Assembly (NCBI GenBank): GCA_963830065.1
Contig: CAWHLA010000006.1
Span: 62,001 to 126,000, forward strand
Direction: 5' to 3'
Source: JACCZR01 sp963830065
GTDB lineage: Bacteria; Actinomycetota; Thermoleophilia; Solirubrobacterales; Thermoleophilaceae
DNA: 64,000 nt
A program made the position numbers and the translations under genes. This document shows, in pieces, positions 58,325-64,000 of the stretch (position 1 is the first letter of the stretch; each line of letters starts with the position of its first letter). The notes beneath the pieces were generated by a model. That model made no database searches and was not told where the DNA came from. It saw only the letters and a program-made list of their open reading frames with translations.

Positions 58325-58330
58325 CCTCGC

Positions 58331-59950
58331 GTGGCCACCGAGCGCGAGTACAAGCCCACCATCGCCCCGATCGTCGGTCCCGACGACGAGCGGGTCTTCA
58401 CCGACTCGGGCATCGAGATCAAGCCCCTCTACGACGAGACCGACGTCGAGGACGGGCTCGGGGAGCGGCTGGGCGAGCCGGGGGAGTACCCGTTTACCCG
58501 CGGCGTGCACCGCGAGATGTACCGCAAGCGCCGCTGGACGATGCGCCAGTACGCGGGCTACGCCTCCGCCAAGGAGACCAACGAGCGCTTCCACTATCTG
58601 ATCGAGCACGGCTCGACCGGCCTGTCGATGGCGTTCGACCTGCCAACGCAGCTGGGCCGCGACTCCGACGACCCGCTGTGCGAGGGCGAGGTGGGCCGCA
58701 CCGGCGTCGCGATCGACTCGATCGACGACATGCGACGGGTGTTCGACGGCATCCCGCTCAAGGACGTCTCGACCTCGATGACGATCAACGCCCCGGCGAG
58801 CGTGCTGCTGCTGCTCTACGAACTGGTCGGCGAGGAGCAGGGCGTGGAGTCGAAGGACCTGCGCGGGACCACGCAGAACGACGTGCTCAAGGAGTACATC
58901 GCGCGCGGCAACTTCATCTACCCGCCGGAGCCGGCGATGCGCTTGACCACCGACCTGTTCGCCTACTGCGCGGAGCGGGTGCCCAAGTGGAACACGATCT
59001 CGATCTCGGGCTACCACATGCGCGAGAAGGGCTGCTCGGCCGTGCAGGAGGTCGGCTTCACGCTGGCCAACGCGATCGCCTACGTGGAGGCGGCGCTCGA
59101 GGCGGGACTCGATATCGACTCGTTCGGTCCGCGGCTGGCTTTCTTCTTCAACGGCCACAACAACGTGTTCCAGGAGGTGGCCAAGTTCCGCGCGGTGCGC
59201 CGCATGTGGGCGCGCATCATCCGCGAGCGCTTCGGCTCGGAGAACGAGAAGGCGCAGACGATCCGCTTCCACACCCAGACCGGCGGCGTCACGCTGGCCG
59301 CCCAGCAGCCGGAGAACAACATCGTGCGGGTGGCGCTGCAGGGCTTCTCGGCGGTGTGCGGGGGCACCCAGTCGCTGCACACCAACGGCTTCGACGAGGC
59401 GCTGGCGCTGCCCACCGAGCGAGCCGCGCGGATCGCGCTGCGCACCCAGCAGATCCTGGCGCACGAGTCCGGCGCCACCGACACCGTGGACCCCTTCGCG
59501 GGCTCCTACTTCGTCGAAGCGCTCACCGACCAGATCGAGACCGGGGCCCAGGGGCTGATCGACAAGGTCGACGAGCTGGGCGGCTCGGTCCGGTGCATTC
59601 CGTTCATCCGGGCCGAGGTGGAGGAGTCGGCGTGGGGCTACGAGGAGCGCTACCGGATCAAGCAGGACATCGTGGTCGGCGTGAACGAGTACGTGACCGA
59701 CCAGGTCGACGAGGTCGACATCCTGCGGGTGGACCCCGAGTCAGAGCGCGAGCAGGTCGAGCGCCTGACGAAGTTCAAGGCCGACCGAGACCAGGAGGCG
59801 GTGGACAAGCGCCTGGAGGAGCTGCGCGAGACCTCCAAGGGCGATGGCAACCTGCTCGAGCCCATGCGCGCCGCCCTGAAGGACAAGGCCACGATCGGCG
59901 AGGTGTGCGGGATCCTTCGCGAGGAGTACGGGGAGTACTCCGAGGCCTGA
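58331..59950 (+). CDS. methylmalonyl-CoA mutase large subunit (acyl-CoA mutase catalytic domain)
   Basis: A 539-residue catalytic TIM-barrel subunit. YPFTRGVHREMYRKRRWTMRQYAGYASAKETNERF contains the conserved Tyr near the substrate. STGLSMAFDLPTQLGRDSDDP, TTQNDVLKEYIARG (close to the IQND of methylmalonyl-CoA mutases), SISGYHMREKG and FFNGHNNVFQEVAKFRA follow. It has no B12-binding domain, so it needs a separate small subunit, as in the two-gene archaeal/actinobacterial type; that gene is not seen here. It isomerises methylmalonyl-CoA and succinyl-CoA. With the carboxylase at 63198 it points to propionyl-CoA use. Isobutyryl- or ethylmalonyl-CoA mutase is a less likely alternative. Confidence 0.85.
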   Translation: MATEREYKPTIAPIVGPDDERVFTDSGIEIKPLYDETDVEDGLGERLGEPGEYPFTRGVHREMYRKRRWTMRQYAGYASAKETNERFHYLIEHGSTGLSMAFDLPTQLGRDSDDPLCEGEVGRTGVAIDSIDDMRRVFDGIPLKDVSTSMTINAPASVLLLLYELVGEEQGVESKDLRGTTQNDVLKEYIARGNFIYPPEPAMRLTTDLFAYCAERVPKWNTISISGYHMREKGCSAVQEVGFTLANAIAYVEAALEAGLDIDSFGPRLAFFFNGHNNVFQEVAKFRAVRRMWARIIRERFGSENEKAQTIRFHTQTGGVTLAAQQPENNIVRVALQGFSAVCGGTQSLHTNGFDEALALPTERAARIALRTQQILAHESGATDTVDPFAGSYFVEALTDQIETGAQGLIDKVDELGGSVRCIPFIRAEVEESAWGYEERYRIKQDIVVGVNEYVTDQVDEVDILRVDPESEREQVERLTKFKADRDQEAVDKRLEELRETSKGDGNLLEPMRAALKDKATIGEVCGILREEYGEYSEA

Positions 59951-59982
59951 TCTGACCCTTGCGCGGGCCTTCTCCGCGGGCG

Positions 59983-60015
59983 TAGGCTCGCCCTACTCGC
60001 GGTCGGAGAAAGGAG
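59983..60015 (+). promoter_or_regulatory. -10 box and ribosome-binding site of the SnoaL-like gene
   Basis: TAGGCT at 59983-59988 is followed by a leader of about 28 nt, and AGGAG at 60011-60015 lies 7 nt before the ATG at 60023. This is one of the few clear Shine-Dalgarno sequences in the window, in contrast to the many predicted leaderless starts. Confidence 0.5.
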
Positions 60016-60022
60016 CCAACCG

Positions 60023-60442
60023 ATGGCCGACCAGCGCAAGGATCTCGTCCGCACGTTCTACGACGAGGTCGTCAACGAGGGCAACCTCGATCGCATCCCG
60101 GACCTGTGCACCGACGATGTGGTCGACCACGAGGCCCCGCCGGAGATGCCGAAGGGGCAGGAGGGGATCCGGGCCTTCGTGGAGATGTTCCGCACGGGCT
60201 TCCCGGACCTCCGGGTCACCGTCGAGAGCGCGGTGCAGGAGGACGACCTGATCGCCGCGCGGGTGAGGTACGTCGGCACCCACGACGGGGAGTTCATGGG
60301 AATCCAGCCCAGCCACAACCGGATCGACATCGAGTGCATCGACATGGTCCGGCTGGAGGGCGACAAGTGCGCCGAGCACTGGGGCGTCACGGACAACCTG
60401 GGCCTCATGCAGCAAATCGGCGCGGTGCCGCAGGTGGCCTAG
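60023..60442 (+). CDS. SnoaL-like / ester cyclase-type protein
   Basis: A 139-residue single-domain protein of the NTF2-like SnoaL group. LVRTFYDEVVNEGNLDRIPDL is the opening helix, TDDVVDHEAPPEMPKGQEGIRAFVEMFRTGFPDL the characteristic core, and ARVRYVGTHDGEFMGI, IDMVRLEGDKCAEHWGVTDNLGLMQQIG the final strands. Members include polyketide cyclases and many small enzymes or binding proteins of unknown role. It stands alone with its own promoter and Shine-Dalgarno sequence. The substrate is unknown. Confidence 0.82.
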   Translation: MADQRKDLVRTFYDEVVNEGNLDRIPDLCTDDVVDHEAPPEMPKGQEGIRAFVEMFRTGFPDLRVTVESAVQEDDLIAARVRYVGTHDGEFMGIQPSHNRIDIECIDMVRLEGDKCAEHWGVTDNLGLMQQIGAVPQVA

Positions 60443-60458
60443 AAGCAGCCGCCGACGG

Positions 60459-60479
60459 GGGGCAGCAGGACGCTGCCCC
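60459..60479. terminator. hairpin between convergent genes
   Basis: GGGGCAGC and GCTGCCCC form 8-bp arms around AGGAC just after the stop of the SnoaL-like gene and before the end of the minus-strand gene at 60507. There is no T run, but the position suits a terminator in a high-GC genome. Confidence 0.5.
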
Positions 60480-60506
60480 ACCGCCGTTTCAGAGCGTGGG
60501 GAGTGC

Positions 60507-60881
60507 CTAGGTCGAGACCGCCGTGCCCTCGACCGTGCAGCGGTCGCTGTCGCCGTCGGTGAAGGTGACCACGTCCAGCGTGGTGGTATGCGAGCCAAGC
60601 ACGACGTGGACCGTCGCGAAGGCGCGGAAGAAGCCGGTGTCCACCGCGGGCTGAGGAGCCGTCAGAGCCGAGCCGCCCGGCAGGGACTGCTGGAGGGTGC
60701 CGACGCTGGTCGCGCCCGGGCTGGACGGGTCGGTGCCCTGGTCGACGGAGAAGTTGTCGTAGAAGGTGCCCGAGGAGTCCGACCTGATCTGGGTCGTGAG
60801 CGTCGTGCCCGAGCCGTTCTGGCCGCAGTTGACCGCCATGGTCACGGTGGGTGGCACGTGGCACCGGGAAGGAGCCGCCAC
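60507..60881 (-). CDS. hypothetical protein
   Basis: An open frame of up to 124 residues (GTG 60881, or ATG 60839 giving 110). Composition is Ser/Thr/Gly/Asp-rich (CGQNGSGTTLTTQIRSDSSG, TTLDVVTFTDGDSDRCTVEG), like a secreted beta-structured protein with one pair of cysteines, but no signal peptide is encoded and no room remains upstream before the divergent gene at 60905. No family recognised. It could be a 5'-truncated relic of a secreted protein. Confidence 0.35.
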   Translation of the reverse strand: MAAPSRCHVPPTVTMAVNCGQNGSGTTLTTQIRSDSSGTFYDNFSVDQGTDPSSPGATSVGTLQQSLPGGSALTAPQPAVDTGFFRAFATVHVVLGSHTTTLDVVTFTDGDSDRCTVEGTAVST

Positions 60882-60904
60882 GGACCCGCCGAAAACCCGC
60901 CGCG

Positions 60905-61267
60905 ATGCCCAAGTTCGAGGTCTCTCGCACCCTGGTCAAGTCACCGCCCGAGCTGTGGACCGAGCTGAGTGAAGGACGGCTCGCGGCCACCATCGGGGAG
61001 GCCCGGGTCGAAGTCACCGAGGAAGAGCGACGCGTGCGCTGGGAGGCGCAAGGTGCACAGGGAAGTGCGTCGCTCGAACCGTCGGGATGGGGCACGAAGG
61101 TCACGCTCAGCGCGGAGGTCGAGGAGCAGGTGGCCCAGGCCGGCATTTGGGGCCGCTTTCGACAGCGGCCCCACGAAGGGTCGGCCCACGATGACCTCGA
61201 GCAGCGCCTGGAGGGGCTCCTCGACGAGCTGGGCTCCGACCAGCGCCAGCCCTTCAAGCGGGAATAG
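60905..61267 (+). CDS. small SRPBCC-like protein
   Basis: A 120-residue protein beginning FEVSRTLVKSPPELWTELSEG, typical of the first strand and helices of the START/Bet v1-like SRPBCC fold. TEEERRVRWEAQGAQGSASLEPSGWGTKVTLSAEVEE are alternating strands and LEQRLEGLLDELG a closing helix. It is shorter than usual (about 140-150). Such proteins bind hydrophobic ligands or act as small hydrolases or cyclases; no ligand is suggested. I chose ATG 60905 because upstream residues are Arg/Pro-rich non-domain sequence. Confidence 0.65.
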   Translation: MPKFEVSRTLVKSPPELWTELSEGRLAATIGEARVEVTEEERRVRWEAQGAQGSASLEPSGWGTKVTLSAEVEEQVAQAGIWGRFRQRPHEGSAHDDLEQRLEGLLDELGSDQRQPFKRE

Positions 61268-61276
61268 GGCCTCCGG

Positions 61277-63127
61277 CTAGCGGACGATCCGCACGCGGCG
61301 GCGGGCGATGCTCGAGTAGCCGTCGCGCACCGATGTCTTGGCGGCCAGGCGGCCCGAGCCGCTGGCGCCGCGGCGAACCCGCATCCGTAGGACCGCCCGC
61401 CGGCCCTTGCGCAGCCGGAAGGTCCGCGAGCCCACCCGCCTCCCCCTGCGCGAGCGCAGGACGAGCCGGCCGCGACACGACGTGTCGCCGCGGCGCGGAC
61501 AGGCGATCCGCACCCTCACCCGACCGCGGCGCACCGCCAGCCGGCGGTTGAACAGCCGCACCCTGGGCGCGATGGGCGGCCGGACCACGCCGAGGCCCTC
61601 GGTGGCCGGCGTGCCGTCGAGCGTGTCGCGGTTGCGGGTGGCGAGCTCGAGGCGCAGCTTGCCGCGGCGCTTGAGCGAGGCCCTCCGCCGGGCGGTGAGC
61701 CGGAAGCTGAAGTGCTGCGCCTCGCCGGGCCCGATGTCGTAGCTGCGCCCCAGGGGCGCACCTTCGAGCGTGGCCCGGCCGAAGCACCGCCCCGCGGGGC
61801 CGCCGGGCCAACGGGCGGGGCACGCGAGCCGCACCCTCACGAAGCCCCGCAGGCTCGCTCGCCGCTTCAGTAGCCGCATCTGCATGGCGCGGGCGCGCCG
61901 GGGCCCGGCGGGTGGCAGCGCCGGCTGCGCGATCCCGGGTAGGAACTGGCCCGGGTTGAAGACGGCGGTCTGGAACCCGCGATCGGCGTCGGGGGTCTCG
62001 GGATCGGGGTCGTTGGAATCGGGCTGGCGCGGGATCCGCTGGTCGGTGATCGAGCCCAGCACCCGCTCGTACAGGCCCTGCTCCCAGCTCGAGCCGCCCG
62101 AGAGCGCGGGCGACGATTCCTGGCCTGTGCGCACCACCATCACGTCCTGGGTGGGGAACACCGAGACGACCTGGCCGAACAGCCCTGAGAACCGGTAGAG
62201 GTCCGGCGGCAGCGTCGGGAAGTCGCGGCTGCCGCTCACCGGCCGGCCGCTCACCCGCGGGCCCACGCAGGGCTTGCGGCTGTTGATCCAGATCAGCCAG
62301 CCGTAGCACCCGTTGGTCTTGCTGGACGACAGCGCTTGGCGGATGAAGGTGGAGGAGAGCAGCCGGCGGCCGCGCCAGAGGCCGTCGCGGCGCAGGAGGT
62401 CGCCGAGGCGGCCGAAGTCGTCGGCGCTCATGTTCAGCCCGAAGAAGCCCTGGGTGTGGCCGACCTGGTCGCGGCGCCAGAACCAGTTGTTGCGCGCGAT
62501 GCCCAGCGGCCCGAACAGCTCCCGCTGGGCGTAGGACTGGAAGTCCTCGCCGACGGCGCGCTGCACGGACTCGGCGGCCAGCGCCGGGCCGCTCTGCGAG
62601 TACTCGAAGTACGTGCCCGGCGTCTTGTCGAAGGGCACGGTGAGCCCGTCTCGCAGCCGGTCGCGCATGAAGATGTTGTAGTCGCGCAGGCCGTTCCACT
62701 GGAGCCCGGAGGTCATGCGCAGCAGCTGCTCGATCGACACAGCCCCGTGAGGCCGGTCGGCCTCGGTGATCAGGCCGCCGATGCGATCGTGGCGGCTGAT
62801 GAGCTCCTGGGTCATGGCCCGCCCGAACACCATCGCCGTGACGGACTTGGCCAGCGACCAGCTCTCGAACCGCCCGCGGCCCTCGGGGTTGACCGAGTCT
62901 TGGGCGACCAGGCAGCCGTGGCGGTACACCCGCACGGCGAAGCCGGCGTTGACGGTGCCGTAGTTGACCGCCGCCCGGACCTTCGCCGGGTCCATGCCGG
63001 CCTGGCTCGGCGTGGCGCGCTGCCACCGCGACCCGGGCTCCCCGCACTTCTTGGCGGCTTGAGCCGGGACGGCGCAAATGAGCAGGGCAACGAGAACCGC
63101 CACGACCCCCACAGCCCTCCTCGCCAT
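61277..63127 (-). CDS. secreted beta-lactamase-family serine hydrolase with basic C-terminal region
   Basis: A 616-residue protein. Residues 1-24 are a signal peptide (ARRAVGVVAVLVALLICAVPAQA). The class C beta-lactamase/penicillin-binding fold follows: SWSLAKS with S91 and K94 (SxxK), YSQSG with Y176 (YxN-like), and WEQGLYERVLG near its end. Known relatives are esterases, D-amino peptidases and PBP-like enzymes rather than true beta-lactamases. From about 400 on there is an Arg-rich region with cysteine pairs and repeated basic beta segments ending VRIVR, perhaps for wall or glycan binding. ATG 63127 is 6 nt from a TACACT box. Confidence 0.8.
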   Translation of the reverse strand: MARRAVGVVAVLVALLICAVPAQAAKKCGEPGSRWQRATPSQAGMDPAKVRAAVNYGTVNAGFAVRVYRHGCLVAQDSVNPEGRGRFESWSLAKSVTAMVFGRAMTQELISRHDRIGGLITEADRPHGAVSIEQLLRMTSGLQWNGLRDYNIFMRDRLRDGLTVPFDKTPGTYFEYSQSGPALAAESVQRAVGEDFQSYAQRELFGPLGIARNNWFWRRDQVGHTQGFFGLNMSADDFGRLGDLLRRDGLWRGRRLLSSTFIRQALSSSKTNGCYGWLIWINSRKPCVGPRVSGRPVSGSRDFPTLPPDLYRFSGLFGQVVSVFPTQDVMVVRTGQESSPALSGGSSWEQGLYERVLGSITDQRIPRQPDSNDPDPETPDADRGFQTAVFNPGQFLPGIAQPALPPAGPRRARAMQMRLLKRRASLRGFVRVRLACPARWPGGPAGRCFGRATLEGAPLGRSYDIGPGEAQHFSFRLTARRRASLKRRGKLRLELATRNRDTLDGTPATEGLGVVRPPIAPRVRLFNRRLAVRRGRVRVRIACPRRGDTSCRGRLVLRSRRGRRVGSRTFRLRKGRRAVLRMRVRRGASGSGRLAAKTSVRDGYSSIARRRVRIVR

Positions 63128-63133
63128 CGGGCG

Positions 63134-63139
63134 AGTGTA
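63134..63139 (-). promoter_or_regulatory. -10 box TACACT for the secreted serine hydrolase
   Basis: TACACT on the minus strand ends 6 nt before the ATG at 63127, predicting a leaderless mRNA and supporting that start over one 72 nt upstream. Confidence 0.45.
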
Positions 63140-63181
63140 CGCCGCTGGCGTCACGGGTGCGGTGGCTGCCTGCCCACTGCC

Positions 63182-63187
63182 TAAACT
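63182..63187 (+). promoter_or_regulatory. -10 box TAAACT for the carboxylase
   Basis: TAAACT ends 10 nt before the ATG at 63198, in the 70-nt divergent gap shared with the serine hydrolase. Confidence 0.45.
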
Positions 63188-63197
63188 GGCTCGCCCC

Positions 63198-64000
63198 ATG
63201 CGCCAGAAGTCACCGGAGACCTACGAAGAGAAGCTCGCTCAGCTCCAGGAGCTGCGCGAGCAGGCCGCCCACACCAACCCCCAGGCCGAGGAGAAGCAGC
63301 ACGCCAAGGGCAAGCTGACCGCCCGCGAGCGCGTGCTGAAGCTGCTCGACGAGGGGAGCTTCCAGGAGCTCGACACTTTCGTGCGCCACCGCACGGCCGA
63401 GTTCGACATGGAGAAGAACAAGCCCTGGGGCGACGCCGTGGTCACCGGCCACGGGCTCATCGACGGGCGGCCGGTCTGCGTCTTCTCGCAGGACTTCACC
63501 GTCTTCGGCGGCTCGCTCGGCGAGGTGATGGCGGAGAAGATGTGCAAGATCATGGACCTGGCGGCCAAGATCGGCTGCCCGGTCATCGGCATCAACGACT
63601 CCGGCGGCGCGCGCATCCAGGAGGGGGTCGTCTCACTGGGCGCCTACGGGGACGTGTTCGTGCGCAACGTCCGGTGCTCGGGGGTCATCCCCCAGATCTC
63701 GCTGATCATGGGGCCCTGCGCGGGCGGCGCCGTCTACTCCCCGGCCATGACGGACTTCATCTTCATGGTCAAGGAGACCTCGCACATGTTCATCACCGGC
63801 CCCGACGTGATCAAGACGGTCACCGGCGAGGAGGTCGAGTTCGAGGAGCTCGGCGGCGCGATGACGCACAACACCAAGTCGGGCGTTGCGCACTTCGCCT
63901 CCGAGGACGAGGAGGCCTGCCTGGAGGACGCGCGCTTCCTCATGTCCTTCCTCCCGCAGAACAACCTCGAGCAGCCCCCGAGGATGGACTCGGGCGACCC
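63198..64000 (+). CDS. acyl-CoA carboxylase carboxyltransferase (beta) subunit, 5' part
   Basis: The first 267 codons of a gene that runs off the window. ETYEEKLAQLQELREQA is the N-terminal helix and KGKLTARERVLKLLDEGSFQELDTFVRHR the family start. DAVVTGHGLIDGRPVCVFSQDFTVFGGSLGE and GINDSGGARIQEGV are carboxyltransferase core motifs (oxyanion loop), and MGPCAGGAVYSPAMTDFIFMV is the acyl-CoA side. This is the PccB/AccD type that moves CO2 from biotin to propionyl- or acetyl-CoA. With the mutase at 58331 it suggests the propionyl-CoA to succinyl-CoA route. The Asp/Ile residue that selects the acyl chain lies beyond the window. Confidence 0.9.
   Translation, partial: MRQKSPETYEEKLAQLQELREQAAHTNPQAEEKQHAKGKLTARERVLKLLDEGSFQELDTFVRHRTAEFDMEKNKPWGDAVVTGHGLIDGRPVCVFSQDFTVFGGSLGEVMAEKMCKIMDLAAKIGCPVIGINDSGGARIQEGVVSLGAYGDVFVRNVRCSGVIPQISLIMGPCAGGAVYSPAMTDFIFMVKETSHMFITGPDVIKTVTGEEVEFEELGGAMTHNTKSGVAHFASEDEEACLEDARFLMSFLPQNNLEQPPRMDSGD

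Noticed and set aside
60851..60904. Upstream extension of the SRPBCC-like protein
   Set aside because: The added residues are Arg/Pro/Lys-rich and precede the normal first strand; the ATG at 60905 matches the family start.
1..64000. CRISPR arrays, insertion sequences and integrase genes
   Set aside because: No regularly spaced repeats, transposase or integrase motifs, or target-site duplications were seen by reading; only the palindromic repeat family suggests mobility.

Overview
The window is very GC-rich DNA (roughly 70-75% by eye) with strong G/C third-position bias, frequent GTG starts, start/stop overlaps and actinobacterial-type genes. These include a MoaD-MoaE fusion, an ECF sigma factor fused to a zinc-finger anti-sigma domain, methylmalonyl-CoA mutase and a biotin-dependent acyl-CoA carboxylase. 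I infer a high-GC actinobacterium, possibly a deep lineage such as Thermoleophilia; the lineage is inference only.

About 1-55,660 is one large cell-surface glycan locus. It opens with a methyltransferase and two glycosyltransferases. Positions 3,040-10,415 hold a complete CMP-pseudaminic-acid-type pathway (PseB, PseF, PseC, PseI, PseG and an acetyltransferase-methylase fusion) with a candidate non-Maf sugar transferase. Next come two Wzx-like flippases with a methyltransferase and a hydroxyglutarate-oxidase-like flavoenzyme between them (10,473-15,314), a WecG-type transferase, a UDP-sugar dehydrogenase, two SDR enzymes and a second zinc-ribbon methyltransferase (to 20,283). Positions 20,446-26,399 are mostly glycosyltransferases. 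An export-side module follows (26,534-31,057): a small secreted membrane-anchored protein, an O-antigen-ligase-like protein with a helical-repeat tail, and a secreted glycoside hydrolase. Positions 31,065-45,301 hold more glycosyltransferases, UDP-galactopyranose mutase, an inositol-phosphatase-like enzyme, a second WecG-type enzyme and a large membrane protein. Positions 45,288-49,258 are a Wzm/Wzt ABC exporter operon. Positions 49,417-55,662 hold a WcaJ-type initiating phosphoglycosyltransferase facing an ECF sigma factor, and two GT-C membrane proteins.

From 55,659 the content changes to general metabolism and regulation: molybdopterin synthase (MoaD-MoaE), a GAF/PP2C/HATPase phosphatase with an anti-anti-sigma partner, methylmalonyl-CoA mutase, small SnoaL-like and SRPBCC-like proteins, a secreted beta-lactamase-family protein, and the start of a propionyl/acetyl-CoA carboxylase subunit.

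Three features of organisation recur. First, most genes that head a transcription unit have a TANNNT -10 box ending 6-11 nt before the start codon, which predicts leaderless mRNAs. In several divergent pairs separated by only 20-26 nt the two -10 boxes overlap. Second, convergent neighbours nearly always overlap at their 3' ends. Third, co-directional genes are joined by 4-nt NTGA overlaps, and three of these imply CTG start codons. Seven genes carry eight single-base frameshifts, mostly in short G/C runs; these look more like sequence errors than decay. A palindromic repeat of about 28 bp occurs three times between genes. No tRNA, rRNA, CRISPR array or insertion sequence was seen, and no gene-free stretch exceeds 300 bases (the longest are 162 nt at 20,284-20,445 and 158 nt at 49,259-49,416).
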